NCBI RefSeq assembly: GCF_904067045.1
Contig: NZ_CAJFDC010000036.1
Coordinates: 265,001-329,000, forward strand
From: Pseudomonas sp. FEN
GTDB taxonomy: Bacteria; Pseudomonadota; Gammaproteobacteria; Pseudomonadales; Pseudomonadaceae
DNA: 64,000 nt
Direction of reading: 5' to 3'
Below, in pieces: positions 46,535-55,828 of this stretch; the first letter of the stretch is position 1, and every line of letters begins with the position of its first letter. The notes beneath the pieces were generated by a model, which was given only the letters and a program-made list of their open reading frames with translations, searched no databases and was not told the origin of the DNA. The position numbers and the translations under genes are program-made.

Positions 46535-48615
46535 AGGGTTTCTGGACCGGCATGCCGCCTGCCCGCGACTGGTTCTACGGTGTACGTACCTTCGCCGCGT
46601 CGATGATCGCGCTGTACATCGCCCTGCTGATGGAGTTGCCGCGTCCATACTGGGCCATGGCCACCGTGTACATCGTGTCCAGCCCCTTCGTCGGCCCCAC
46701 CAGCTCCAAGGCCCTGTACCGTGCGATCGGCACCTTCCTCGGCGCCTCGGCGGCGGTGTTTTTCGTCCCGCTGTTCGTGCAGACACCCTTTCTGTTGGTG
46801 GTGGCGATCGCGCTCTGGACCGGTATCCTGCTGTTTCTCTCGCTGCATTTGCGCACCGCCAACAGCTACGCGCTGATGCTCGCCGGCTACACCCTGCCGA
46901 TGATCGCCCTGCCGGTGGTGGATAACCCCCTTGGCGTGTTCGATGTGGCGGTGTCACGGACCGAGGAAATCTTTCTCGGCATTGTCGTGGCGGCGGTGGT
47001 CGGCAGCATGTTCTGGCCCCGGCGTCTGGCCCCGGTATTCATTGATGCCGCCGGCAAGTGGTTCGGCGACGCGTCGACCTACAGCCTGCGCTTTATCTCG
47101 CGCAACGTGCAGGCCAACGAAGTCAGCGCCTTGCGTGGCTCGATGGTCGCGACCTTCAACAGCCTGGAATTGATGATCGGCCAGCTGTCCCATGAGGGTG
47201 CCCGGCCGCAGACCGTGCGCAACAGCAAGGAATTGCGTGGACGGATGATTCACTTGTTGCCAGTGGTCGATGCCCTGGACGATGCCTTGTACGCCCTGGA
47301 GCGGCGCACGCCGGAACTGGTGGCCCGTTTCGCGCCCTTGCTCGAGGCTGCTGGCGAGTGGCTGCAAGGCACCGTGAAGGACGCCTCGGTCGAACACTGG
47401 CAAACCTTGCGCAGCCAGCTGGAAAGCCTGCAGCCCGGGGCGGCGGAGCTGGACGACCGGCGCCAGTTGCTGTTCTCCAACGCACTTTACCGCCTCGGCG
47501 AATGGATCGACCTGTGGCAGGACTGTCGCAGCCTGCAACACGCCATCCAGTGCGAAAGCCAGGACACCTGGCGCGCCGTTTACCGGCACTGGCGCCTGGG
47601 CCGGCTGAGCCCCTTTCTCGACCGTGGGCTGATGTTCTATTCGGTGGCTTCGACCATCGTCGCGATTATCATTGCCTCGACGCTGTGGATCCTGCTGGGC
47701 TGGACCGACGGTGCCAGCGCGGTGATCCTGGCAGCGGTGGCGTGCAGTTTCTTCGCGGCGATGGACGACCCGGCACCGCAGATCTATCGGTTCTTTTTCT
47801 GGACCGCGCTGTCGGTGATCTTCGCCAGCCTCTACCTGTTCGTGGTGCTGCCCAACCTGCACGATTTCCCGATGCTGGTGTTGGCCTTCGCCGTGCCTTT
47901 TATCTGCGTCGGTACCCTTACCGTGCAGCCGCGTTTCTACCTGGGCACCTTGCTGACCATCGTCAACACCGCGTCTTTCATCAGTATCCAGGGCGCCTAC
48001 GACGCGGACTTCCTGAACTTCGCCAACTCGAACCTGGCCGGCCCCGTGGGGCTGCTGTTCGCCTTTGTCTGGACCCTGGTGGCCCGGCCCTTCGGCGCCG
48101 AGTTCGCGGCCAAGCGCCTGACTCGCTTCAGTTGGCATGACATTGTCACGCTGACCGAGCCGGCTACCCTGGCCGAACACCGGCATATGGGCGCGCAGAT
48201 GCTCGACCGTCTGATGCAGCACCTGCCGCGCCTGGCCATGACCGGCCAGGACTCCGGCGCGGCGCTGCGCGAGTTGCGGGTGGCGCTCAACCTGCTCGAC
48301 CTGCTGGCCTATACACCGCGCGTGTTGGGGGTGGCCAATGGGCTGCTCAAGCAGGTGGTGGAAGAGGTCGGCGAATATTTCCGCGCCTGTCTCACGGCCC
48401 GCGAACGCTTGCCGGCGCCCGCGGCATTGCTGATGAGCATGGACCGCACCCGACGGGCCCTGAGCTCCCAGGGGCTGGACGATGGCGAAACCCGCCTGCA
48501 CCTGCTGCACGCCTTGAGCGGGCTGCGCCTGGCGTTGCTGCCGGGGGTCGAGTTCGTGACGAGCGCCGAGCAACAGGAAAGCCTTCCCCATGGGATCGAT
48601 GGAGCACCTTTATGA
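46531..48615 (+). CDS. FUSC-family (AaeB-like) inner-membrane exporter
   Basis: 694 aa. Two sets of about five to six membrane helices (residues 15-165 and 370-520) each followed by a cytoplasmic helical part; the first set has the PRPYWAMATVYIVSSPFVG motif of the family. AaeB in E. coli exports aromatic carboxylic acids with AaeA. GTG start coupled to the marR gene; its stop overlaps the DUF1656 start. The substrate here is unknown. Confidence 0.92.
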   Translation: MKGFWTGMPPARDWFYGVRTFAASMIALYIALLMELPRPYWAMATVYIVSSPFVGPTSSKALYRAIGTFLGASAAVFFVPLFVQTPFLLVVAIALWTGILLFLSLHLRTANSYALMLAGYTLPMIALPVVDNPLGVFDVAVSRTEEIFLGIVVAAVVGSMFWPRRLAPVFIDAAGKWFGDASTYSLRFISRNVQANEVSALRGSMVATFNSLELMIGQLSHEGARPQTVRNSKELRGRMIHLLPVVDALDDALYALERRTPELVARFAPLLEAAGEWLQGTVKDASVEHWQTLRSQLESLQPGAAELDDRRQLLFSNALYRLGEWIDLWQDCRSLQHAIQCESQDTWRAVYRHWRLGRLSPFLDRGLMFYSVASTIVAIIIASTLWILLGWTDGASAVILAAVACSFFAAMDDPAPQIYRFFFWTALSVIFASLYLFVVLPNLHDFPMLVLAFAVPFICVGTLTVQPRFYLGTLLTIVNTASFISIQGAYDADFLNFANSNLAGPVGLLFAFVWTLVARPFGAEFAAKRLTRFSWHDIVTLTEPATLAEHRHMGAQMLDRLMQHLPRLAMTGQDSGAALRELRVALNLLDLLAYTPRVLGVANGLLKQVVEEVGEYFRACLTARERLPAPAALLMSMDRTRRALSSQGLDDGETRLHLLHALSGLRLALLPGVEFVTSAEQQESLPHGIDGAPL

Positions 48616-48821
48616 TCGGTGACCTGGATATCAGCGGGGTGTTCCTGCCCACGCTGCTGGTGCTGATGGGCATTACGTATGTGCTGTACCTGGTGGTGCA
48701 CGGGCTGTTGACGCGCCTCCACTTCTACCGCCTGGTCTGGCACCGGGCCTTGTTCAACGTCGGTCTCTACGCTTTGTTACTGGGCGTTGTGGATTCGTTC
48801 AGTCGATACCTGATGACATGA
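48612..48821 (+). CDS. DUF1656 (AaeX-like) small membrane protein
   Basis: 69 aa with two membrane helices (FLPTLLVLMGITYVLYLVVH and ALFNVGLYALLLGVVDSF). DUF1656 proteins accompany FUSC/HlyD pumps, as AaeX does in E. coli. ATGA overlaps on both sides. The role is unknown. Confidence 0.9.
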   Translation: MIGDLDISGVFLPTLLVLMGITYVLYLVVHGLLTRLHFYRLVWHRALFNVGLYALLLGVVDSFSRYLMT

Positions 48822-49717
48822 AAAAACCTCTTTTAACCATTGGCCGCGTAGTCCTGACTTTGCTCGTGGTGACCTTCGCCTGCCTGGTGGTCTGGCGCCT
48901 GGTGATGTACTACATGTTCGCGCCCTGGACCCGGGATGGGCATATCCGTGCCGATATCGTGCAGATTGCCCCGGATGTGTCCGGCCTGATCCAGCAGATA
49001 CAGGTGCGCGACAACCAGCCGGTGAGCCGTGGCCAGGTGCTGTTCAGCATCGACCAGGATCGCTTCAAACTGGCGCTGCGCCAGGCCAGGGCGGCCATGG
49101 CCGACCGTCAGGAAACCCTGGCCCAGGCCCAGCGCGAGAACAAGCGTAACCGTGGCCTGGGCAACCTGGTGGCCGGCGAGCAACTGGAAGAAAGTCAATC
49201 GCGGGTCGCCCGGGCCGAACTGGCCCTGGCCGAGGCCCAGGTGGCGGTGGATGCCGCGCAGTTGAACCTCGACCGCTCGGTAATCCGCAGTCCGGTGGAC
49301 GGCTATGTCAACGACCGCGCGCCCCGTGAGCGCGAGTTCGTCACCGCCGGGCGCCCGGTGCTGGCGGTGGTTGATAGCAGTTCCTTCCATATCGACGGTT
49401 ATTTCGAGGAAACCAAGCTCGATGGCATCCATGTCGGCCAGGGCGTGGACATTCGGGTGATTGGCGATAGCGCGCGGTTGCGCGGGCATGTCGAAAGCAT
49501 CGTCGCCGGTATCGAAGACCGTGATCGCACCAGCGGCTCGAACCTGTTGCCCAACGTCAACCCGGCGTTCAGTTGGGTGCGTCTGGCCCAGCGGATCCCG
49601 GTGCGTATTGCCTTCGACGATGTGCCGGCGGACTTTCGCATGATCGCCGGACGCACCGCCACGGTGTCGATCATCGAGGACAAGAAGGCCGCGCCGAAAA
49701 AAGAGGCCGCGCAATGA
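48818..49717 (+). CDS. HlyD-family periplasmic adaptor (AaeA/EmrA-like)
   Basis: 299 aa. N-terminal membrane anchor (residues about 8-30), then APWTRDGHIRADIVQIAPDV, the typical AaeA/EmrA lead-in, a lipoyl motif (SGLIQQIQVRDNQPVSRGQ / RSPVDGYVNDR) around an 80-residue hairpin, and a beta-barrel domain. It couples the FUSC pump to the outer membrane factor encoded next. Confidence 0.94.
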   Translation: MKKPLLTIGRVVLTLLVVTFACLVVWRLVMYYMFAPWTRDGHIRADIVQIAPDVSGLIQQIQVRDNQPVSRGQVLFSIDQDRFKLALRQARAAMADRQETLAQAQRENKRNRGLGNLVAGEQLEESQSRVARAELALAEAQVAVDAAQLNLDRSVIRSPVDGYVNDRAPREREFVTAGRPVLAVVDSSSFHIDGYFEETKLDGIHVGQGVDIRVIGDSARLRGHVESIVAGIEDRDRTSGSNLLPNVNPAFSWVRLAQRIPVRIAFDDVPADFRMIAGRTATVSIIEDKKAAPKKEAAQ

Positions 49718-51162
49718 AAACCTTGGCACAAGTCGCGACCCTGGGCCTGGGCCTGATGCTCTCGGCGTGTTCGATGGTCGGGCCGGATTACCACCTGCCC
49801 GCGGATTCGGCGATGCAACGCCAGGACCTGCAAGGGCACATTGCCGGCGAAGGCGACAATGTGGTGTCGGCACCGGTGCCGAGCGATTGGTGGCGACTGT
49901 ACCAGGACCCGCGTCTGGATGAGCTGGTCCGTCAGGCGCTGGCTTCCAACACCGATCTGCGGGTGGCGGCGGCGAGTCTGTCGCGGGCCCGGGCCCAGGT
50001 GGAAGAGGCCGAGGCGGCTGGCGGCTTCAGTGCCGGGGTGAAGGCGGGGGCCCAGCGTTTGCAGGAGTCCGGCCAGGCCTTTCTGCTGCCGGAAAAGGTC
50101 CCGGTGGCCAACGTCGGCGATATCGCGATTTCCGCGTCCTATCAGTTCGACCTGTGGGGCACCTTGCAGCGTGGCATCGAGGCGGCGAAGGCCAATGCCG
50201 ATGCGACCCAGGCGGCGGGGGATGTAGCCCGTATCACCCTGGTGGCGGATGTGGTGCGCTCCTACACCCAGATCTGCGCGGCCAACGAAGAGCGCGGGAT
50301 CGCCGAACAGTCCCTCGAACTGCAAGCCCAGAGCACTGAACTGACCCAGCGGCTGCGCGACGCCGGGCGTGGCGACGAAACCCAGGTCACCCGTTCCCAG
50401 ACCCAGTTCAAATCCCTGCGCGCCGAGCTGCCGCGCTACCAGGCGGCGCGCCAGGCCGGCTTGTATCGCCTGTCGATGTTGTTGGCCAAACCGCTTGAGC
50501 AGTTACCGGCCGGTGTCGCCGATTGCGCCGCGCTGCCGCATATTGTCCAGTTGCTGCCGGTGGGCGACGGTGCCGAGTTGCTCAAGCGCCGTCCGGATAT
50601 CCGCCAGGCCGAACGTCGGCTGGCGGCGGCAACCGCCAGCATCGGCGTCGCTACCGGCGAGCTGTACCCGAACATCAGCATCGGTGCCACGGTGGGGACG
50701 GTCGGTTTCCTCAAGGACCTGGGCGAGCCGTCGACCAATCGCTGGGGTTTCGGTCCGGCGATCAGTTGGACTGTGCCGACCAACGGCGCCCGCGCGCGCA
50801 TCCGTGAAGCCGAGGCGACCACCCAGGGCGTCCTGGCCCACTTCGACGGCGTGGTGCTCAACGCTATTCGCGAAACCCAGACCAGCCTGGCCCAGTACAC
50901 CGCGCAGCTCGACCGCCGCGACGCCCTGGCCGATGCCGAGCAGTCGGCCAAACTGGCGGCGGGCCAGACGCACCGCTTCTTCAGCGCCGGTCGCGCGTCG
51001 TTCCTCGCCGACCTCCAAGCGACTCGCGCCTACACCGATGTGCGCGCCCAGCTGGCGGCGGCCAATACCCAGGTCGCGATGAGCCAGATCGAGCTGTTCC
51101 TGGCCCTCGGCGGCGGTTGGGAAAGCGGACGAACGCCACCTGCCGAGCACGCGAAACCCTGA
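49714..51162 (+). CDS. OprM/NodT-type outer membrane factor lipoprotein
   Basis: 482 aa. Lipobox LMLSACSMVGPDY (acylated Cys), then the two outer-membrane-efflux-protein halves. The start is the ATG overlapping the adaptor stop (ATGA); longer frames from 49573 run through the adaptor gene. Completes a tripartite MarR-FUSC-DUF1656-HlyD-OMF operon for toxic compound export. Confidence 0.94.
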   Translation: MKTLAQVATLGLGLMLSACSMVGPDYHLPADSAMQRQDLQGHIAGEGDNVVSAPVPSDWWRLYQDPRLDELVRQALASNTDLRVAAASLSRARAQVEEAEAAGGFSAGVKAGAQRLQESGQAFLLPEKVPVANVGDIAISASYQFDLWGTLQRGIEAAKANADATQAAGDVARITLVADVVRSYTQICAANEERGIAEQSLELQAQSTELTQRLRDAGRGDETQVTRSQTQFKSLRAELPRYQAARQAGLYRLSMLLAKPLEQLPAGVADCAALPHIVQLLPVGDGAELLKRRPDIRQAERRLAAATASIGVATGELYPNISIGATVGTVGFLKDLGEPSTNRWGFGPAISWTVPTNGARARIREAEATTQGVLAHFDGVVLNAIRETQTSLAQYTAQLDRRDALADAEQSAKLAAGQTHRFFSAGRASFLADLQATRAYTDVRAQLAAANTQVAMSQIELFLALGGGWESGRTPPAEHAKP

Positions 51163-51264
51163 GTCCGTTGCTATGCTCCTTACTATCGGCTGGTCGCCGC
51201 TGGTTGGGAGCGTTGGGAAAATCCTAACCATCGTGGTCAGCGTAGCCCGGTGGGGATTCTAATA

Positions 51265-51900
51265 ATGAAAAACCCTTATGCTCCTGGTTTCTGGTGTGTG
51301 GCGGTCGCGTTGGTCCTGCTCTCGGCGACCTACTTCTATGGCGTCATGCTGGCGCACCAGATCGACAAGGCCTTGGTCTTTCTCGACAGTGCTAGTGCAT
51401 TGATCGCGGTGATGTCCATCGCCGTGGTGGCCTGGTCCAGCTACCAGGCGCAACTGGTGAAGAAACGCCAGCTGTCCCAGAGCAAGACCCTGGTGCTGGT
51501 CTGGGACACCAAGGTTGCCCTGCGCCGGGTCGAAACCGTTTTCGACCGCTATTTCTGGGGCAGCTACTGGCAACCGGGCCAGACCTTCCAGGAAGTCATG
51601 GGCGAACTCACCGGCACCCCGCTGGAAAAAAGCCTCGAAACGCTGAAAAACCAATGCCTGAAACTCGACCGCGAAGTAGCCCATGACGAGCGCCACTGGC
51701 TGAGCAACGCTCGCGAATTGTCCGATGTCGCCACGGCCATGGCCCGCGAACGCCATCAACTGGATGTCTGCGACCCGCGTAATGACTCGCCGGACGGCGT
51801 GGTGATCAACCGCGACTTCGAAGTGCTGGTGTACACCTGGACCGCGCGGTTGAAGACCTTCGACCATCAACTGGATGAGATGGCCGTCCAGTATTCCTGA
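51265..51900 (+). CDS. Membrane-anchored protein of unknown function
   Basis: 211 aa. Two N-terminal membrane helices (FWCVAVALVLLSATYFYGVM and LIAVMSIAVVAWSSY) and a cytoplasmic helical tail with no recognised motif. The start is the ATG at 51265 after GGTGGGG; a GTG 15 nt earlier is in frame. Monocistronic. I do not recognise a family. Confidence 0.75.
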   Translation: MKNPYAPGFWCVAVALVLLSATYFYGVMLAHQIDKALVFLDSASALIAVMSIAVVAWSSYQAQLVKKRQLSQSKTLVLVWDTKVALRRVETVFDRYFWGSYWQPGQTFQEVMGELTGTPLEKSLETLKNQCLKLDREVAHDERHWLSNARELSDVATAMARERHQLDVCDPRNDSPDGVVINRDFEVLVYTWTARLKTFDHQLDEMAVQYS

Positions 51901-52168
51901 GTAAACCCTGCTCCCCCGTGGTAACCGATCCGTCATAACGCGCGCGCGGAAGGGCGCCATCGAGCGCGCCGTTTTCGCGCTGTTCTATCAGTCATTTCCA
52001 TTTTGTCACTAGGACTGAGATGGTGGCCAGTTGCCCTGCGGGCAAAGCCTTGGGGCCTGCTCCGGCAAATGCTACCCTGCGTCCTTTCGAGCATTGTCGA
52101 GCCGGCTCCGGTCAGGGGTCAGGAAGACCAGCATTTCTCCATACAACGGACATCGATCGGGTCAATTC

Positions 52169-53683
52169 ATGAATAAATCAGCAGGCTTGCTTTTAGGTTT
52201 TGTCGTGGTGGTCGGCGCGGTGAGCAGCGTTGGCGCTTGGTACACCGGCAATCAGTTGGAAGGGGTACTGAACAACTCGATCCAGGAAGCCAACCAACAG
52301 TTGAAAACCGCCCTGGCCAGTGCCGGTGGCAGCGCCAATATCGAGCTGGTGTCGCTTGATCGTCACCTGTTCACCAGCACCGCGCACTATCGGCTCAAGC
52401 TGCAGAACCTGCAGGTCGGCGAAGAGAAGAAGGACATCGAGCTGCTGCTCGTCGACCATATCGAGCATGGGCCGTTGCCGTGGTCGCGTCTCAAGGCGCT
52501 GAAGCTGCTGCCGGTGATGCTCAGTAGCAACTACGAGTTGGAAAAGAATGAGGTCACCGCCCCGTGGTTCGACGCCGCCAAGGGCGTCGCGCCGCTCAAG
52601 GGCCAGGTCGCCCTGGGCTACAACCGTTCGGTGGACGGCAATGTCGAACTGGTGCCGCTGGACTTCGCGCCGGACGCCACCACTACGGTGAAATTCTCCG
52701 GGTTGCGCCTGGACTTGAGCGCCAGCGACCTGTCGGCCAAGATCAAAGCCAACGGTTACATGGATAACCTCAAGGTCTCGGCGGTGTCCGCCGAGCAAGG
52801 GCCGGTGCAGGTCGAACTGAGCGGCCTGACCTTGGCCAGCGACCTGGTCAAGAGCGATTTCGGTTTCTATCTGGGGCAGAACCTCCTGGAGTTGAGCGAG
52901 ACCAAGGTCACCTTCGGGACCACGCCCGCAGTGGTCACGGTCAAGGGTTTCGAGCAGAAAGACTCGCTGGAGGCGACGGGCAATGCGCTCTCCGGACGGT
53001 TGGCCTATAACGTCGCATCCATTGACTACAACGACAAGCCGGTGGGCAGTGCCCAGATGAGCTGGACGGCGAAAAATCTGGATATCCCGGCGATGCAATC
53101 GCTGATCAAGTTGTACCAGGTCCAGTTGGAGGCGCTGCAAAAGGCCCAGGCGGCGGGGGCTGAAGACCCTGAGGCGGCGGTACCGGAACTGACCCCGGCC
53201 CAGCAGACCCAGGTCGAAGCCAACATCAAGCAATTGTTGGCCGGCAAACCGCAGATCGCCCTGGAAAATTTCTCGTTCAAGACCGCCAATGGCGAGAGCC
53301 GCGCCAGCCTGCTGGTGGACCTGACCAACCCGTCGTCCACCGAACTGCCGCCGGTGGAGCTGGGCAAGCAACTGATCTCGCAGCTGGATGCCAAGGTCTT
53401 GCTGTCCAAGCCGATGATCTCCGACCTGGCTGGCCTGCAGGCGCAGATCCAGGGCCAGACCGACCCCAAGGCCATCGCCCAACAAGCCTCGATGGCCAGT
53501 GAAATGGCCGGCACCATGGCGTTGTCCACCGAGATGGCGACCGTGCAGGGCAACGATATCCTCTCCACGCTGCACTACGCGGGTGGCCAGGTAGACTTCA
53601 ACGGGCAGAAGATGCCGGTGGAAGACTTCATCACCCTGGTGCTGACCAAGTTCGGTGGCATGAGCGGCGGTGAACAGCCTTGA
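52169..53683 (+). CDS. DUF945 (YdgA-like) protein
   Basis: 504 aa. A single N-terminal membrane or signal helix (AGLLLGFVVVVGAVSSVGAW), then a long periplasmic beta-rich body typical of DUF945/YdgA (YTGNQLEGVLNNSI, ELVSLDRHLFTSTAHYRLKL). Residues about 310-360 form an amphipathic segment rich in Ala/Gln. In E. coli YdgA is an inner-membrane protein linked to envelope and beta-barrel functions. Start is the ATG at 52169; earlier in-frame starts lack a signal sequence context. Confidence 0.88.
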   Translation: MNKSAGLLLGFVVVVGAVSSVGAWYTGNQLEGVLNNSIQEANQQLKTALASAGGSANIELVSLDRHLFTSTAHYRLKLQNLQVGEEKKDIELLLVDHIEHGPLPWSRLKALKLLPVMLSSNYELEKNEVTAPWFDAAKGVAPLKGQVALGYNRSVDGNVELVPLDFAPDATTTVKFSGLRLDLSASDLSAKIKANGYMDNLKVSAVSAEQGPVQVELSGLTLASDLVKSDFGFYLGQNLLELSETKVTFGTTPAVVTVKGFEQKDSLEATGNALSGRLAYNVASIDYNDKPVGSAQMSWTAKNLDIPAMQSLIKLYQVQLEALQKAQAAGAEDPEAAVPELTPAQQTQVEANIKQLLAGKPQIALENFSFKTANGESRASLLVDLTNPSSTELPPVELGKQLISQLDAKVLLSKPMISDLAGLQAQIQGQTDPKAIAQQASMASEMAGTMALSTEMATVQGNDILSTLHYAGGQVDFNGQKMPVEDFITLVLTKFGGMSGGEQP

Positions 53684-53692
53684 GCCCGGCGT

Positions 53693-54406
53693 TCAAGCCG
53701 AAGTGACGCTTTCCAGTCGATACCCATAGCCGTAGATCGTCAGCAACTGCCAGCCGTGTTCGGCGGTCAAGCCCAGCTTGTTGCGCAGGCGATAGATGTG
53801 GGTGTCGAGGGGACGCGACGACAGCACTTCTTCATGGGGCCAGAAGCGCTTGTAGAGATACTCGCGCGACAGCGGTCGCCCCAGGTTGGCGAACAGGCAA
53901 CGCGCCAGGCGATATTCACGCTCGGTCAGGCTGACCGGGCGGCCTGCGCGGGTCACGGTCAGTTCGGCATCGTCGAAACCCAGGTCATTGAAGGTCGCGA
54001 TTTCGCCGGTCGCGCCGCGTGGTCCGGCATGCCGGCGCAGCACCGCATTGACCCGCGCCTTGAGTTCGTTGGCGCGGAACGGTTTGCTCACGTAATCGTC
54101 GGCGCCACTGCCCAGGGCCAGGACGATATCGCTCTCGGCATCGCGGCTGGTGAGCATGATCGCCGGCGGCGGCGCCTCCAGGTGCTCACGGGTCCAGCAG
54201 AGCAGCGCCAGGCCGCTGAGATCCGGCACTTGCCAGTCGAGAATCAGCAGATCGAAGGTTTCCCGGCGCAACTGGCGCAACAGGTCCTCGCCGCGCTCGA
54301 AACCTTGCAGAGTCCAGGGCGCCTCCCCGATACCGGCCATCTGGCCCAGGGTCTGTTCGACCCGCCGCAGTTCGGCGGGCTCGTCGTCGAGTATGGCGAC
54401 ACGCAT
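53693..54406 (-). CDS. OmpR-type response regulator
   Basis: 237 aa. Receiver domain with acidic pair D7/D8, phospho-acceptor Asp57 (LLILDWQ), Thr in IMLTSR and Lys in DDYVSKPF; C-terminal winged helix (LTEREYRLARCLFANLG, SRPLDTHIYRLRNKLG). Convergent with the YdgA-like gene (9-bp gap) and divergent from the FecR/CHASE2-kinase genes, which presumably encode its input partner. Confidence 0.93.
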   Translation of the reverse strand: MRVAILDDEPAELRRVEQTLGQMAGIGEAPWTLQGFERGEDLLRQLRRETFDLLILDWQVPDLSGLALLCWTREHLEAPPPAIMLTSRDAESDIVLALGSGADDYVSKPFRANELKARVNAVLRRHAGPRGATGEIATFNDLGFDDAELTVTRAGRPVSLTEREYRLARCLFANLGRPLSREYLYKRFWPHEEVLSSRPLDTHIYRLRNKLGLTAEHGWQLLTIYGYGYRLESVTSA

Positions 54407-54811
54407 GTCTGGATCTGTCTCCTGTAGCGACGGGGCTGTCTTTTAAAACCTGACTCTACAGGCTATCTCCTGAATGGAGGGCTGCAAGTCGGTCGTCAAA
54501 TCTGAACAATTCTGGCAGATTCGCCGAGCACCCCGGTTTTGCCCATAGAGTAGGTCCAGCACTAAAGGGGCACTTGGAGCAAGTCCGACCCACGGACGGG
54601 TGGCGGTTCGGATCCACACGGACCGTCGCCAAGGGAAGGTCAGGATGGCCTCCCTTGGTCATTTTTCCCTCATACCCTGCTGTGTATTCATACGAAGCAA
54701 CACAGTGTGGTCCGGGGGGCGGGGGGCCTGTGGCATGATTGACCAGGATGGTAGTGTGCCGTCGTTTGTTTCCTCGATCCTGCTCCCTTGAGCGCCTGAG
54801 CGGCCAAGCCC
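54407..54811. other. Divergent intergenic region, possible small RNA or leader
   Basis: 405 bp. The plus strand from about 54540 to 54666 is dense in hairpins (ACCC-ACGGAC-GGGT near 54590) and GGA motifs and ends in a terminator-like hairpin. It could be a small RNA or a terminator-controlled leader of the fecR gene. There is no protein gene. Confidence 0.45.
54629..54666 (+). terminator. Terminator-like hairpin upstream of fecR-like gene
   Basis: CCAAGGG (54629-54635) pairs with CCCTTGG (54652-54658), extended inward by AGG/CCT around a CAGGAT loop, then TCATTTTT. No protein gene ends upstream on this strand, so it either ends a small RNA or attenuates the downstream operon. Confidence 0.65.
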
Positions 54812-55810
54812 ATGAGCGAACGCTTTCTTTCGCAGCCTCGTTTTCCTGTTCTTCCATCCCGGCTCGGCCCGCACCTGCTGATGGGGGCCATCTTCTGTCT
54901 GATGGGGCCGGCTGTCCTGGCGGCAACCTCCACGCTCCGCGCGCCTTATCTCGACCGCGAGCAGCAATGTCGTGCGCAACCTTTTCCGGCGGTGGTGCTG
55001 CACCTGGCGGGCGAGGCCTGGAAGCTCGATGCCACGGGCAAGCAGATAGCCCTGGAAGAAGGGATGAGCCTGGATGAACACGAAGGGCTGAGAACCGCGG
55101 CCGATGCCTTTGTCAGCCTGAGGCTGGGCGACGGTTCGAGGATCGTGTTGCCGTCCCGCTCGCAGGTCCGCCTGCAACTGGACGAGACGCAGTCGGTCCC
55201 CCAGGTGTTGCTCGAACAGGGTCAGGTCGAGTCCTACGTCATCAAGCGTTTCAGCGATCATGATCGCTTCCAGATTCGGACCTCGGTCGGGGTTCTCGGG
55301 GTTCGTGGCACGCACTTTCGCACGCGCAGCGAAGAGGGCCAGGCGCTGGTCGAAGTGCTTGATGGTCAGGTAGCGGTAAGTCGTTCCGAAGCACCGCCGG
55401 CGCCTGGCGCCAAGTCGCGCGGCAAGCTGTCCGCCGTGGCCGAGCCGCGGGTGCGGGTCAATGCCCGGCAGGGCCTGAAGATCCAGGACCAGGGCGAACT
55501 CGAGCCGGTCGACCTGCTGCCGGCGCCACGGCTGCTCGGCCAGGATGGCCAGCGCGGCGACCAGCCGGTCTGGCAACTCTTTCTCCAGCCCCTGGACGGC
55601 GCCCGGCGCTATCGGGCGCAGGTCGCCACCGATGCGACGTTCCTCGATATCAAGCAAGAGCGCTTTTCCAGCACGCCGGATATCCATTTCAGCGGTTTGC
55701 AGGCGGCGTTCTACCATGTGCGACTGTCAGCGTTCGACGAACAAGGCCTTGAGGGCCAGACCGGGGTCTACGATATTTACTACTGGCCCAGGACAGTGAA
55801 TGCTCCCTAG
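54812..55810 (+). CDS. FecR-domain periplasmic protein
   Basis: 332 aa. An N-terminal signal or membrane segment (LLMGAIFCLMGPAVLAA) is followed by a FecR domain (DAFVSLRLGDGSRIVLPSRS; SVGVLGVRGTHFRTRS), a linker, and a C-terminal Ig-like fold (YRAQVATDATF, YHVRLSAFDEQGLEG). No sigma factor or TonB receptor is nearby, so it is not a classical iron anti-sigma factor. FecR proteins next to CHASE2 kinases occur in several genera and may transmit an envelope signal to the kinase. 18 bp before the kinase gene. Confidence 0.9.
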   Translation: MSERFLSQPRFPVLPSRLGPHLLMGAIFCLMGPAVLAATSTLRAPYLDREQQCRAQPFPAVVLHLAGEAWKLDATGKQIALEEGMSLDEHEGLRTAADAFVSLRLGDGSRIVLPSRSQVRLQLDETQSVPQVLLEQGQVESYVIKRFSDHDRFQIRTSVGVLGVRGTHFRTRSEEGQALVEVLDGQVAVSRSEAPPAPGAKSRGKLSAVAEPRVRVNARQGLKIQDQGELEPVDLLPAPRLLGQDGQRGDQPVWQLFLQPLDGARRYRAQVATDATFLDIKQERFSSTPDIHFSGLQAAFYHVRLSAFDEQGLEGQTGVYDIYYWPRTVNAP

Positions 55811-55828
55811 TCGGCGAGCGTTCGGCTC

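Noticed and set aside
46954-48591. 545-codon minus-strand ORF opposite the FUSC gene
   Set aside because: Antisense shadow; His/Gln-rich, no domain; the plus strand has a coherent membrane protein in a coupled operon.
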